The translations under genes and the position numbers were made by a program. From Synechococcus sp. CB0101 (GTDB lineage: Bacteria; Cyanobacteriota; Cyanobacteriia; PCC-6307; Cyanobiaceae), in NCBI RefSeq assembly GCF_000179235.2, contig NZ_CP039373.1, positions 961,860 through 1,025,859 of the forward strand: a DNA stretch of 64,000 bases, given 5' to 3'. The notes below the pieces were generated by a model. That model saw nothing but the letters and a program-made list of their open reading frames with translations. It was not told the DNA's origin and ran no database searches. Positions 16,972 through 26,839 of this stretch are shown here, in pieces. How positions within the stretch are numbered: the stretch's first letter is position 1; every line of letters starts with the position of its first letter.

Positions 16972-18213
16972 CAGGGCCGACTGAAAGTCAGGCACAAGGC
17001 AGCTGGTGCAGCCATGCTGGTGCCGGTTTTGTCGGGACTGCTCCCGTCCGTTGGCCGACCTCGCCGCCACTGCTGATCTGATCGCCTTCTTGCAGGACCT
17101 GCCGGAAAGCCGCAAGCGCCGAGGAGTGCGCTATCCCCAGTGGTTGCTGCTGTTGATGGCGATTCTGGGGATCCTGAGTGGCTGCCGCAGCGCCAGGGAT
17201 CTCAAACGATTTGCCAAACGTCACCACCAGGCATTTGGGGCAGCGCTGGGCCTGGAGCTGCCCAATGCGCCCTGCGACTCCACCTTCCTCTACCTGTTTG
17301 AGCGGGTTGAACTGGAGCAGCTCTTTGGGCTGCTGAGAGAGTGGATGCTGGCCCAGATCGCTGATCAGAATAAGGATTTCGATCAGCTGATCTGCGACGG
17401 CAAAACCTTGCGAGGTTCAGCTTCCCAGCCCGATGGTGCCGACGGCGCCACGCGGTTTGTCACGCAGGTCACGTTGTACGCACGCGAGCTGGGCGTTGCG
17501 ATCGCCCAGACTTCGTTTGATACCGGCGAATCCCACGAGCGCGCTGCCCTCAAAACCTTGCTCAGCACCCTGGAGCTCGACGGTGTGCTGATCCAGGCAG
17601 ATGCCCTCCACACCTCCCCCGCGTTTTTCAGCTCGCCGCCGAGCAGGGCGCCGACCTGCTCCTGACGGTCAAAAACAACCAGCGCCGGCTGTATCAGCAG
17701 ATCGTCTCCCAGTTCCGCGGCCACCGCCACTTCCCAGTTGAGATCAGCGATTTTGAGGCCGGCCATGGCCGCAGGGTCCGCTGGCAGCTCAGGGCACGCA
17801 ATGCCACCGAGGCCATCCGCCAACGCTGGGCAGGCGCCAGTTGGATCATCGAGCTGATCGGCGATGGCTGGCGTGACGGCAAGCCGTTTCACCACATCCA
17901 CCTGTTCATCACCAGCCTGCGCACCAGCCCCAAAGCACTGCTCCGGCTGGTGCGTCAGCGCTGGGCGATCGAAAACCAGTGGCACTGGCCACGCGACACG
18001 CAGCTCGGTGAGGATGCCCATCGCTACAGCCAGCGCAATGGCGTGCAGGTCTTGGCCCTGCTGCGGACCTTGGCCCTCAACCTGCTGCGCTGCAACGGTT
18101 TCCGATCAATCCGCGCAGGCCTGATCGCCGTGGCCCATGACATCAACAGGATGCTCGGCTGGGTTGGCGCCAGCCTGTCAGGAACGGGATGAAATGAATT
18201 TCAGTCAGCCCTG
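16972..18213 (+). mobile_element. ISAs1-family insertion sequence, complete (1,242 bp)
   Basis: The ends are inverted repeats: CAGGGCCGACTGAAAGTCA at the left and, on the other strand, CAGGGCTGACTGAAATTCA at the right. A perfect 10-bp target duplication, CCCGGGCTCG, flanks it (16962-16971 and 18214-18223), as expected for the family. One transposase gene fills the element. It sits inside orfB of an IS3-family element. The perfect duplication suggests fairly recent insertion. Confidence 0.93.
17006..18192 (+). pseudogene. ISAs1-family transposase, single-base frameshift
   Basis: The first frame (from GTG 17006) gives 207 sensible residues with the N-terminal DDE_Tnp_1-associated domain (RYPQWLLLLMAILGILSGCR), LICDGKTLRGS with the first Asp, and VLIQADALHTSPAFF with the second. 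At 17625-17629 the T5 run breaks the frame. With one more T the protein continues QLAAEQGADLLLTVKNNQRR, then RQRWAIENQWHWPRDTQLGE with the catalytic Glu, ending LSGTG at 18192. As written, it lacks the last third. It could be a consensus error, since the target duplication looks young. Confidence 0.85.
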
Positions 18214-19295
18214 CCCGGGCTCGTGAACTGGCCCTGCTGCTTGGCGTGGGGCTCACCACGCTGCAGCGCTGGCGCCGTCAGTTTGCTGGTGACGGTGATG
18301 GTGTCGACCATCGCAAGGGCAGCTTCCGGCACGTGGCTCACCGCCTGAGCGAGGAGGAACGCCAACGGATCCTGCTGACTTGCAACGAACCTGAATTCGC
18401 GGCGCTTCCGCCAGGCCAGATCGTGCCGGTCCTGGCCGATCGCGGGCTTTATATCGGTTCGGAACGCAGCTTTTACCGGGTGCTGCACGCTCACGGTCAG
18501 GTTCACCGGCGGGGTCGTGCACGGCCACCACAGGATCCAAGACCCGTGCCACGGCTGAAGGCCGCTGGTCCAAATGAGGTGTGGAGTTGGGACATCTCCT
18601 ATTTGCCCACCACCGTGCGCGGGATCTGGCTCTACCTCTACCTGGTGATCGATGTCTGGAGCCGCAAGGTCGTTGCCTGGGATGTCGCCGAGCGCGAGGA
18701 TCCAGCCATTGCAGCGGATCTGGTCAGCAGAGCTTGCTTGAGAGAGAAGATCAGCAAGAGGCGCCGCCAACCGCTGATCCTCCACGCTGACAACGGCAAC
18801 GCGATGCGCGCGGCCACGCTGGAAAGCCGGCTGGAAGAACTGGGTGTGCTCAGGTCGTTCTCACGGCCGCGCGTCAGCAATGACAACCCCTACTCCGAAT
18901 CGCTGTTCCGCACAGTGAAGTACCGGCCTGATTACCCGAGACGGCCATTTGCCAGCAAGGACGAGGCCTGCCAGTGGGTGGCGTCATTTGCGGACTGGTA
19001 CAACCACCGGCACCGCCATAGCGGCATCAAATTCGTGACGCCCCATCAACGCCACAGCGGTCAGGCCGTCGAGATCTGTCGTCACCGCGCTGTCGTCTAC
19101 GAGCAGGCGCGCAAGCGAAACCCACGCCGGTGGTCACGATCAACACGCTGCTGGCGTCAACCAGAGGTGGTCTGGATCAATCCACCACTAACAGAACTTG
19201 ACCCCAGTCCAGCTACGTTGTGGATGGCTGTTTGAACAGCAGCAGGGGCGTCATCTTTCCTGGCAGTCACAGGAGTAGCAAGAAGATGTAAATGA

Positions 19296-20171
19296 TCAAA
19301 ATCCAATAAGATACATAATCTTAGGAATCAGACTGGGTGGATACAGTAAAAATTTGAGAGATTTACCCAAAAGAGAATTTATTTTTGATACTTTAATGCT
19401 GATAAAAGTACTTGGAAAGTTCAATAGTGCACGGAATGTACCAACAGCAGCGACGAAAGAAGGACTTGAAATGCCAATGGTTCGGATAAACAACTCGGTA
19501 TTCAACGTGTAATAATTACTTAATCCCTCAAAGAGACGTGTTCTAGACATTGAAGAGGAACTTATCCTATAGTCTAACAGAATTTCTTGTTGATTCTTCA
19601 AGCGAGCTCCACTTAGAAACGCTCTAGTCAAAAAATCATAATCTTCAGCTCCATAAACATCATTGTAACCTTGGAGACTAGAAAATAATTCTCTCTTCAT
19701 AAACCACGTGGGATGAATTAATGGTCTAGAAAACAACAACGGCCATATGATAGACTTTGAAGAAGATTTTTGAGGCCTATATATGCCCAAGTCAATATTA
19801 TTGATATTTATAAAATTTACATTGGAAGAGACAAGATCACAGCCATGAGATACACAGAATCGTAATTGACTAGATAGTCTATTGCTATGAGCAATATCAT
19901 CAGCATCCATTCTGGCAATATAAGAGCCTCTAGATTTGTCGAACAAATTATTTAAATTACCAAAAAGACCTAGGTTTGTAGAATTAACATAAACTTTTAT
20001 CCTCTCATCATTCAAAGAATTGGCATAATCTACTAATTCATGCGATCTATAGTTGAAACCTACAAGAACCTCAAAGTCAATCAAGTCTTGATCAATGATT
20101 GACGAAAGAGCCTTAGCAAAAACCGCTAAATCTTCTTTGTATGCGGGAAAAAGAACAGAAATTAATGGCAT
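19296..20171 (-). CDS. Family 2 glycosyltransferase
   Basis: The 291-residue protein starts MPLISVLFPAYKEDLAVFAK, the GT-A nucleotide-binding opening. It has YIARMDADDIAHSNRLSSQL carrying the DxD metal site, LIHPTWFMKRELF, and GAEDYDFLTRAFLSGARLKN as the acceptor-site ED motif. The C-terminus has a hydrophobic, possibly membrane-associated stretch. It should transfer one sugar during repeat-unit assembly; donor and acceptor are unknown. It is AT-rich and is the last gene of the minus-strand block 19296-23842, ending about 30 bp from the IS3 right end. Confidence 0.88.
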   Translation of the reverse strand: MPLISVLFPAYKEDLAVFAKALSSIIDQDLIDFEVLVGFNYRSHELVDYANSLNDERIKVYVNSTNLGLFGNLNNLFDKSRGSYIARMDADDIAHSNRLSSQLRFCVSHGCDLVSSNVNFININNIDLGIYRPQKSSSKSIIWPLLFSRPLIHPTWFMKRELFSSLQGYNDVYGAEDYDFLTRAFLSGARLKNQQEILLDYRISSSSMSRTRLFEGLSNYYTLNTELFIRTIGISSPSFVAAVGTFRALLNFPSTFISIKVSKINSLLGKSLKFLLYPPSLIPKIMYLIGF

Positions 20172-20225
20172 GGATAACGCTCAATCGCAAAAAAGAATTA
20201 CTACCAATGTATCTGGAGAAGACCT

Positions 20226-21200
20226 CTAACTATTTTCTCTCATCCAATTCAATGTGTTTTCAATGCCGGCTTCTTGATCGTAAGGAAGATTGCCACATAA
20301 AGCCCTCTCACGATCTGTAGGGTATATCATGTTGGTAATTAAATTATTATAGCGAAAAGTTGTAAGTGGGGGATTTTTATATCCAAATTTTTTCAAAAGA
20401 TCCCCTAAATATCCACCCATTTTAAGTGCAGAAGACTTGATTTGCTTTACATCCGAGGAATTAGATTGTTTACGAATAGCATTAGCGAAATCAAGCAAAT
20501 CAAGTGGTTCAAAGTCAGTAGCAAATAATATCATTCTGTTAAAGAGATGGTCGTCCAAAGACAAGTAATGTAGATATTGGTGAACAATATTACCTACATA
20601 TCCAAAACTTTTTTGAATGGATGTTCCGCTGGGGTGCACGTATCTGCCGGAGATTACGGAATCAAAAAAGTTTTTATAAGGAATGCCAAACCATTCACCC
20701 CATATAGATGTAGGTCGTAGAATCATCCATGGTTTAGCATTAAAAGAGTCTTGAGATAAAACTGCTAATTCACCCTTTACTTTGCTTTGTCCGTAAATAG
20801 TAGAGGCATTGTAATCTAAATTATGAACGGGCTTGTGACTAATATCAAAAACTAATCTAGACGATGTATAAATAACTTTTTCAACAGAATCGCAATTATT
20901 GACACAGTTGATAATATTTTGAACACCATCAATATTAGCGGAATAATCTGAAAGAGTCTTGCCGTCTAAATCGGTTTTGGCTGCAAGATGGATAACATAT
21001 TCAGGCTGAAATTCATAAAAAGACTTCTCTAAGTTAGACTTGTCAAGTATATCCACACGTTTGAAGAGGTGATTATGATCAAAGTTTTTAGGATCATCAA
21101 TAGATAAATTCAAAACCTCATGATCAAGCTCTATGAGTTTCTGAACAATATTAGTTCCAATAAAGCCTGAGCCACCAGTCACTAAAAAACGAGAAGACAT
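20226..21200 (-). CDS. NAD-dependent sugar epimerase/dehydratase (extended SDR)
   Basis: The 324-residue protein starts MSSRFLVTGGSGFIGTNIVQ with the GxxGxxG Rossmann motif. HLAAKTDL follows, then YTSSRLVFD, YGQSKVKGE with the catalytic YxxxK pair, and LRPTSIWGEW. The substrate cannot be told from motifs; given RfbF/RfbG nearby, reduction or epimerisation of a CDP-keto-deoxy sugar is a reasonable guess. It lies in a run of same-strand genes, 8 bp from the acetyltransferase. AT-rich. Confidence 0.85.
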   Translation of the reverse strand: MSSRFLVTGGSGFIGTNIVQKLIELDHEVLNLSIDDPKNFDHNHLFKRVDILDKSNLEKSFYEFQPEYVIHLAAKTDLDGKTLSDYSANIDGVQNIINCVNNCDSVEKVIYTSSRLVFDISHKPVHNLDYNASTIYGQSKVKGELAVLSQDSFNAKPWMILRPTSIWGEWFGIPYKNFFDSVISGRYVHPSGTSIQKSFGYVGNIVHQYLHYLSLDDHLFNRMILFATDFEPLDLLDFANAIRKQSNSSDVKQIKSSALKMGGYLGDLLKKFGYKNPPLTTFRYNNLITNMIYPTDRERALCGNLPYDQEAGIENTLNWMRENS

Positions 21201-21208
21201 AAATCTTT

Positions 21209-21766
21209 TTAAGGTTTAGTAATTTTACGTAAAAATGAATTATAATTGGAATTTACTGTAACAACTGTATTCTCTGGAACGTCCTTAAAGATCGCACAAC
21301 AAGCTCCTATGACAGCATTGTTTTTAATCCTAACCCCGGGACCTATGAATGCTCTTGTAGCAATCCAAACGCTCGATTCAATATAAATGGGTTTATTCGC
21401 ATATTGCATGGATTTGCTACTAATATCGTGAGATGCAGCTGCGAGATATACATCGTGAGCCAAAGCCACATAGTCTTCAAATATAACATGTTCGAGATTT
21501 AATATCTCACAGCGATCTCCAATCCAACAATAATTGCCAATACGAAGCTTCCATGGAAAGTGAATATTTACTCTAGGGCGAATATATAAAGACTTCCCAA
21601 CTTTTGCACCGTATAAGATTAAAAGAAATTTCTTAAAGGAGGAAGGATATGGTATTGATGTAAGAAAGAAAAGTGATTTGACTAGATACCAAGAAATTTC
21701 TTTTAGTTTTCCTGCTCCTCTATCAAAAGAACCGGCTTGAAATAATGAAGTGTCCTGCTTTTCCAT
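21209..21766 (-). CDS. WcaF-like acetyltransferase (left-handed beta-helix)
   Basis: The 185-residue protein has hexapeptide repeats: GAKVGKSLYIRPRVNIHFPW, LRIGNYCWIGDRCEILNLEH, VIFEDYVALAHDVYLAAASH and GPGVRIKNNAVIGACCAIFK. The N-terminus matches the WcaF family of colanic acid acetyltransferases. In that family an NHD-type motif supplies the catalytic His; here the segment reads ASHDISS, so the His is kept. It probably O-acetylates a sugar of the repeat unit using acetyl-CoA. Genes on either side are sugar SDRs on the same strand. Confidence 0.87.
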   Translation of the reverse strand: MEKQDTSLFQAGSFDRGAGKLKEISWYLVKSLFFLTSIPYPSSFKKFLLILYGAKVGKSLYIRPRVNIHFPWKLRIGNYCWIGDRCEILNLEHVIFEDYVALAHDVYLAAASHDISSKSMQYANKPIYIESSVWIATRAFIGPGVRIKNNAVIGACCAIFKDVPENTVVTVNSNYNSFLRKITKP

Positions 21767-21770
21767 AAGT

Positions 21771-22633
21771 CTATTTATTGAATAATCTCAGAACAGATGA
21801 GTCGGGATTAGCGAGATACTGAACAGGTAGATTTGAAACAAGTGATTGTAGAAGGCTTGTGTCAGCACATAGATAGTCTGCATCACCTGGGGATCTACAT
21901 GTCTGTCCAAATTTCAATAAATCTTGAGGTGCATTCATTGCAGAAGCCAAAGCAAGGCAAACATTCTTAACCTTTACGGCTTTACCAGTTCCAATATTTA
22001 CAATATCAAATCTATTCTTATATTTTTTTTCGATAATTCAAGCAAAAGTCTACATACATCATCCACATGCACAAAATCTCTCTCTTGCTCGCAATCACTT
22101 AATTTAACAGGCACATTATTCTGAAGAGCTTGAATTACAGATGGAAATAAACGCTCTGGTCTCTCACCATAACCATATACACCATACAGTCTAAAAATAC
22201 GAATATCAAAGTTTAAACTATGCCGATAGGAGCGTGCTAAATCCGTTATTTGAAGCTTAGATAGACCATATTGTGTTGTAGGGAAACATTTATCGACCTC
22301 TTTGTGCGTACCCGAAAACCCATACTCTGCCATTGATCCAGTTACACACAAAGTGTGATCAGGAGTAATAGATTTTAGGAGATTTTCAAACATCCCCACA
22401 TTTTTGGTATTACATTCTTTATTATGGGCATCTGAATGCTTAACTCCCTGAGATGCTAGATGAATAATAACTTCTGGATTACATTCTCTAATTAAGCGAT
22501 GAGTTTGAGAAAAATCGCAAAGATTTACTTCTGAGGACCTCGGTGCAAAAAAGTTTATTTGGTTAGATCTTAAAAGCTTCAAAAAGTTTAATCCAATAAA
22601 ACCAGATGCACCAGTGACCAGTACTTTTGTCAT
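21771..22633 (-). pseudogene. NAD-dependent sugar epimerase/dehydratase, frameshift near the C-terminus
   Basis: The frame from ATG 22633 (MTKVLVTGASGFIGLNFLKL) contains HLASQGVKHSDA, VTGSMAEYGFSG and YGLSKLQITDL (YxxxK), and reads to FVHVDDVCRLLLELSKK, where it breaks. At an A8 tract on the coding strand (T8 at 22023-22030), one more base gives RFDIVNIGTGKAVKVKNVCL and a stop at 21771, a normal family C-terminus of about 287 residues. As written, the product stops at 21998, lacking about 75 residues. The intact reading would be an SDR of sugar metabolism. Confidence 0.78.
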
Positions 22634-23842
22634 GTTAACTTGTAATTTTTTACTTTCTGATTATATAACTCATCGAGCTTAAAAGCAACAGTAGATGGTG
22701 ATGCGTTCTTAGTAATCCAATCAAAAGCCTCATCAGCAAGGCCTTTACGTTGGACAGCAGATAAGCCAACAAACTTATCTATACCATTGGAAATAGCTTT
22801 AGCATCAACGTCGGTTATAATTCCAGCATTTAGAGTTTCAAGAAAGGACATATTGCAATTCCTAGATAATAGAACTGGTACTTGCAATGACATTGCTTCA
22901 ACAACTGCTGTACTGAAACCTTCTTGATATGAAGGCAACACGAACAAATCGCTGCTTGCTAATAAATATTTAGCCTGAATGCCGGATATATCAGAACGCA
23001 TAACCACATTATTTGAAGAAATGGGTATTATTTCGTCTTTGATTTTTAATTCCAGATCATTATCATCGCGAAGACCGATTATTAGCAATTTAATATTGTT
23101 ATGCTTTTTCAAGCATTCTAGAAACGAAAGACAAAGGTCCCAAAGTCCCTTTTTGTAATTTATTCGTGAAAAAAATGTCAACACGAGATTCTCTTCAAGT
23201 GATTCTTCATTAAATAACTTTGCAAGATTTTGCCTATCTGCATATTTTTCAGCGGAACATAGCAATTCAAAATCTGAATAGGAGACTGGATTAGCAATAA
23301 TTTTAGTTTCTGGCAAAGTAAGGCCAGTTTTTATTGAATTATCGATTTCCTCTTGAGTGCCGTATATCAAACAACTTGCTTTAATAAGAATTTTTTTGCA
23401 ACTGAAAAACATTGGACCATAGTTTTTTTTGAAAAGCTGATTTTCTCAACTCAAAATTATCGAGCATACCATGAGGCGATATCACGTACGGGATATTATT
23501 CTTAAAACAAAGTCTGGCAATTTTAAGTAGAAAATGTTCCCACACGCAATGTATATGTACAATATCATAATTGTGGATGTTTTCGTGAAAACTATTAACT
23601 AATTTTTTACAATATCCAATTTTTTCGCAAAAAAGTGAACTTGCGTCGAAAATTTTAAAATTTATAGATTTATTATTATTAGTAATGTCGATAGGTCCAT
23701 ATTTGCCTATCATAGATAGGCAATATACATCAATCTCATAACCGATCTTGGAGAGTCCTTCGCATATGTTAAATACTACTTTAGGTGGACCTCCAGCTTT
23801 CACATGAATAGTTGGAAGAACAAAAGCGATTTTAAGTGTCAT
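22630..23842 (-). pseudogene. GT4 glycosyltransferase, frameshifted
   Basis: The N-terminal frame from 23842 gives MTLKIAFVLPTIHVKAGGPP, IVHIHCVWEHFLLKIARLCF and PYVISPHGMLDNFELRKSAF. The C-terminal frame gives IYGTQEEIDNSIKTGLTLPE, LTFFSRINYKKGLWDLC and LLASSDLFVLPSYQEGFSTA, then VVEAMSLQVPVLLSRNC, a standard GT4 donor site. The join lies at an A7 tract (T7 at 23391-23397) or at the nearby A8 tract. Unlike the other breaks here, losing one base or adding two is needed. An intact protein would be about 403 residues. It overlaps the epimerase start by 4 bp. Confidence 0.78.
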
Positions 23843-24333
23843 TGGATTAAACGTGGTTATAAATAAGAAGTTGAATCGAGAAAGACTCTATATAAGTTTC
23901 TTAATAAATACATCATAAAAATCACATATTTAAATATGCGCATGGATAGAAATTTTGAATAACGATACAGTTAAGCTGCATAAAGAGTTTTTATAATATT
24001 TTAATGAGTATTTAATGGCATTCAAATGGTTGTTCAAATTATTATTAAATCACATAGCCATGCTAACTTGTTTTTAATATTAATTAAGCTTGTAACTAAA
24101 ATAGTATAGAGAACTGTTTGCTTTACACATTCAAATTCAGGCAAATTTAATTAGAAATGTTATGTAGTCGGCGTATCAGATCGAAAAATTTGATGCATTT
24201 TTTACAATATAAATAAAGTATGTCTTTGCAGAAAATTAAATTGATAAGTAGTGAGACTGGTTTAAAAATATGTAATTTATGAACCCCAAGATCATTATCT
24301 CAAGCTTTAGATATTAACTGTGGGTCCGGTGCC
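23843..24333. other. AT-rich gap without a recognisable gene
   Basis: These 491 bases between the first gene of the minus-strand glycan block and IS3 copy 2 are very AT-rich, with stops in all frames. The promoter of the block probably lies here, but no convincing -35/-10 pair or operator could be singled out. The segment could also be a decayed gene; no protein similarity was recognised. Confidence 0.5.
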
Positions 24334-24363
24334 TGCCAGCAAAGATGACGCCCCTGCTGCTGT

Positions 24364-25449
24364 TCAAACAGCCATCCACAACGTAGCTGGACTGGGGTCA
24401 AGTTCTGTTAGTGGTGGATTGATCCAGACCACCTCTGGTTGACGCCAGCAGCGTGTTGATCGTGACCACCGGCGTGGGTTTCGCTTGCGCGCCTGCTCGT
24501 AGACGACAGCGCGGTGACGACAGATCTCGACGGCCTGACCGCTGTGGCGTTGATGGGGCGTCACGAATTTGATGCCGCTATGGCGGTGCCGGTGGTTGTA
24601 CCAGTCCGCAAATGACGCCACCCACTGGCAGGCCTCGTCCTTGCTGGCAAATGGCCGTCTCGGGTAATCAGGCCGGTACTTCACTGTGCGGAACAGCGAT
24701 TCGGAGTAGGGGTTGTCATTGCTGACGCGCGGCCGTGAGAACGACCTGAGCACACCCAGTTCTTCCAGCCGGCTTTCCAGCGTGGCCGCGCGCATCGCGT
24801 TGCCGTTGTCAGCGTGGAGGATCAGCGGTTGGCGGCGCCTCTTGCTGATCTTCTCTCTCAAGCAAGCTCTGCTGACCAGATCCGCTGCAATGGCTGGATC
24901 CTCGCGCTCGGCGACATCCCAGGCAACGACCTTGCGGCTCCAGACATCGATCACCAGGTAGAGGTAGAGCCAGATCCCGCGCACGGTGGTGGGCAAATAG
25001 GAGATGTCCCAACTCCACACCTCATTTGGACCAGCGGCCTTCAGCCGTGGCACGGGTCTTGGATCCTGTGGTGGCCGTGCACGACCCCGCCGGTGAACCT
25101 GACCGTGAGCGTGCAGCACCCGGTAAAAGCTGCGTTCCGAACCGATATAAAGCCCGCGATCGGCCAGGACCGGCACGATCTGGCCTGGCGGAAGCGCCGC
25201 GAATTCAGGTTCGTTGCAAGTCAGCAGGATCCGTTGGCGTTCCTCCTCGCTCAGGCGGTGAGCCACGTGCCGGAAGCTGCCCTTGCGATGGTCGACACCA
25301 TCACCGTCACCAGCAAACTGACGGCGCCAGCGCTGCAGCGTGGTGAGCCCCACGCCAAGCAGCAGGGCCAGTTCACGAGCCCGGGCACCATTGGCCATGC
25401 CCTCCTCAAAGATCTCCAGGGCCTTCCGGCGATCGTCAGGCGAGGTCAA
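24364..25449 (-). CDS. IS3-family transposase OrfB (copy 2)
   Basis: The 361-residue protein starts at a TTG overlapping the orfA stop (TSPDDRRKALEIFEEGMANG). An HTH_21-type N-terminal region precedes the rve integrase domain. The DDE residues lie in VWSWDISYLPT, LHADNGNAMR and NDNPYSESLFRTVKYRP, followed by WYNHRHRHSGIKFVTPHQRH. It catalyses cleavage and strand transfer of the element, probably as an OrfAB fusion. The frame is intact. Confidence 0.93.
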   Translation of the reverse strand: MTSPDDRRKALEIFEEGMANGARARELALLLGVGLTTLQRWRRQFAGDGDGVDHRKGSFRHVAHRLSEEERQRILLTCNEPEFAALPPGQIVPVLADRGLYIGSERSFYRVLHAHGQVHRRGRARPPQDPRPVPRLKAAGPNEVWSWDISYLPTTVRGIWLYLYLVIDVWSRKVVAWDVAEREDPAIAADLVSRACLREKISKRRRQPLILHADNGNAMRAATLESRLEELGVLRSFSRPRVSNDNPYSESLFRTVKYRPDYPRRPFASKDEACQWVASFADWYNHRHRHSGIKFVTPHQRHSGQAVEICRHRAVVYEQARKRNPRRWSRSTRCWRQPEVVWINPPLTELDPSPATLWMAV

Positions 25450-25952
25450 TCGTCCCCGTCCTCTCCCCAGAAGGCCTGAATCTTTTTTGAGGCGATCAGC
25501 AGCGCTGCCGCCTCCGCGAGGGCCTTGTCCTTACGGCGCAGCTCCTGTTGCAGCCGCTTGATCTCCCGCTGGTCCTCCTGGTGCCGCTTTTGGAGGTCCT
25601 TCTGATCGGCCATCGTCAGCAGCGGCTGGGCATTGGCATCCTGGGCTGCTTGGCGCCAGCGGTCCACCTGTTCAGGAAACAGCCCCCGCTCACGGCAATA
25701 GCCACCCAGTTCTGTCGCGTTCAGACCGGCGGTTTCCAGGACCACCGTGAACTTGTCGGCAGGCCCCCAACCCTCTGGATCCTTCTGAGAAGCAGGAACT
25801 ACCTCCCCCTGCAACCGCCAGGCCTTCCTCCAGCTGTAGAGGGTGACCACGTGAATACCCAGCTCTGCTGATATCTGGGCCACGCTCTGCCGGTGAGGCG
25901 GACTCATCCGCCTCCTCACATCAGCTTTGACGGCCTCGCTGTAGCGACGCAT
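25446..25952 (-). CDS. IS3-family transposase OrfA (copy 2)
   Basis: This 168-residue protein has the same translation as the OrfA at 16395-16901. An HTH region (AQISAELGIHVVTLYSWRKA) comes first, then a leucine-rich coiled coil (EIKRLQQELRRKDKALAEAA). The stop overlaps the orfB start. Both genes of this copy are intact, so it is the likely source of transposase for the 220-bp derivative and for copy 1. Confidence 0.92.
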   Translation of the reverse strand: MRRYSEAVKADVRRRMSPPHRQSVAQISAELGIHVVTLYSWRKAWRLQGEVVPASQKDPEGWGPADKFTVVLETAGLNATELGGYCRERGLFPEQVDRWRQAAQDANAQPLLTMADQKDLQKRHQEDQREIKRLQQELRRKDKALAEAAALLIASKKIQAFWGEDGDD

Positions 25953-26126
25953 TGCTCTGCTCCATCAAGCCCCCTGGTGGAAAAAGTGGTCGACATGGAG
26001 AGGCGTCAACTTTGCTGGCAGAGGGGGGTCTTGACAAGTGCCACTCTTACAATCAACAAGATTTACATAAACATGGCTTTGAGTATTTGACTACTTTATT
26101 CTCTAGAAAGTTGGGTGAAGAAAAGT

Positions 26127-26822
26127 CTAGATAAGTTTTAATTTATCTAAAGTGTTCCATTCATCATATCCAAATATTTCCATATCATCACGATATATAT
26201 TAATTATTTTTTGATATAAGCATTCATCGTAAACATTTAGATCATGATTTTTTCGAGCATTAATTGATCTAGTAGAAGTTTTAAGACCAAGCAATCTCTC
26301 TCGAATAGTTATATCATTTATTTGATTAGCTATATATTTTATGTCTTCATTGAAGAACTCTGTTTTGCCCACAAAATCGCATTTAACGCAATAGGGTATA
26401 TCAGATGGTATAGAAACAAAATTATACTGAGATTTCAAATGTATGAATTTATTTCTAAATTTTATATCTTCACATGCATCAACAAAATCTATCAATGACT
26501 GAAAGTTTTTCTTGATAAAATCTCCTTGAGATTTATCTTTTAAATTAATTCCTCCTGAAAGAAGAAAATTGTACGCTGATATGAACCTCCGAAAAGGATG
26601 TCTTGCAAATGAAAATTTAAATGCCTCATTAAACTTATTTTTGTCAGTTAGAAAATAATCGCAAAGTGGTATGTGACCCACTCGATAACCAAGAATGTTT
26701 GTGCTTATGTTTGACCCAGCTGCCTTTGGTATATGAATAAAAAGCACATTTGTCTTTGGATAGTTAACATGAATTGCTGGACGTAGCGTTTTTTTTAATT
26801 TTTGAAAAGCAAGAGAAGACAT
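26127..26822 (-). CDS. Sulfotransferase family 2 protein
   Basis: The 231-residue protein has the PAPS-binding loop LFIHIPKAAGSNIS (5'-phosphosulfate site) and FSFARHPFRRFISAYNFLLS (3'-phosphate site), the two hallmarks of the Sulfotransfer_2 family. The C-terminus ends IYRDDMEIFGYDEW as in many carbohydrate sulfotransferases. It probably transfers sulfate from PAPS to a sugar hydroxyl of the glycan. No signal peptide is seen, so it is likely cytosolic, acting before export. It is AT-rich and lies 17 bp downstream of a second sulfotransferase. Confidence 0.85.
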   Translation of the reverse strand: MSSLAFQKLKKTLRPAIHVNYPKTNVLFIHIPKAAGSNISTNILGYRVGHIPLCDYFLTDKNKFNEAFKFSFARHPFRRFISAYNFLLSGGINLKDKSQGDFIKKNFQSLIDFVDACEDIKFRNKFIHLKSQYNFVSIPSDIPYCVKCDFVGKTEFFNEDIKYIANQINDITIRERLLGLKTSTRSINARKNHDLNVYDECLYQKIINIYRDDMEIFGYDEWNTLDKLKLI

Positions 26823-26839
26823 TTTTAAAAAAGAAACAT

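Larger units (their letters stand above)
16898..19235 (+). pseudogene. IS3-family transposase OrfB, interrupted by ISAs1
   Basis: The frame starts at TTG 16898 (TSPDDRRKALEIFEEGMANG), is cut at 16971 by the ISAs1-family element, and resumes at 18214-18224 (RELALLLGVGLTTLQRWRRQ). The resumed part holds the complete DDE integrase domain: EVWSWDISYLPT (first Asp), LHADNGNAMR (second Asp), and FSRPRVSNDNPYSESLFRTV (Glu), then the YNHRHRHSGI signature. About 330 residues from an internal start remain translatable, but the N-terminal binding part is separated. Confidence 0.9.
16337..19265 (+). mobile_element. IS3-family element, copy 1, split by an ISAs1-family insertion
   Basis: The left end TTTCAGGAAAGTTGTCACCC and the right end (other strand) TGCCAGGAAAGATGACGCCC are imperfect inverted repeats. 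The CCCCCGG directly before the left end is shared with the small derivative at 11590-11809, so the true left terminus may be a few bases further out. Two overlapping reading frames, orfA and orfB, are arranged as in IS3 elements. Without the inserted ISAs1 element it is about 1.68 kb, like copy 2 at 24334-26020. It cannot make an intact orfB. Confidence 0.88.
24334..26020 (-). mobile_element. IS3-family element, copy 2, intact (about 1,687 bp)
   Basis: The ends are TGCCAGCAAAGATGACGCCC at 24334 and, on the other strand, TGCCAGCAAAGTTGACGCCT at 26020. It carries complete orfA and orfB on the minus strand. The coding parts appear identical to those of copy 1, in opposite orientation, but the terminal sequences differ. 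No matching target duplication was found next to the ends (GCC before, GAG after). That fits recombination between copies or loss by a later rearrangement. Confidence 0.88.

Noticed and set aside
24814-25479. A 221-codon open frame opposite the IS3 transposase
   Set aside because: Identical shadows occur opposite both IS3 copies; they reflect codon bias of orfB and show no domain.
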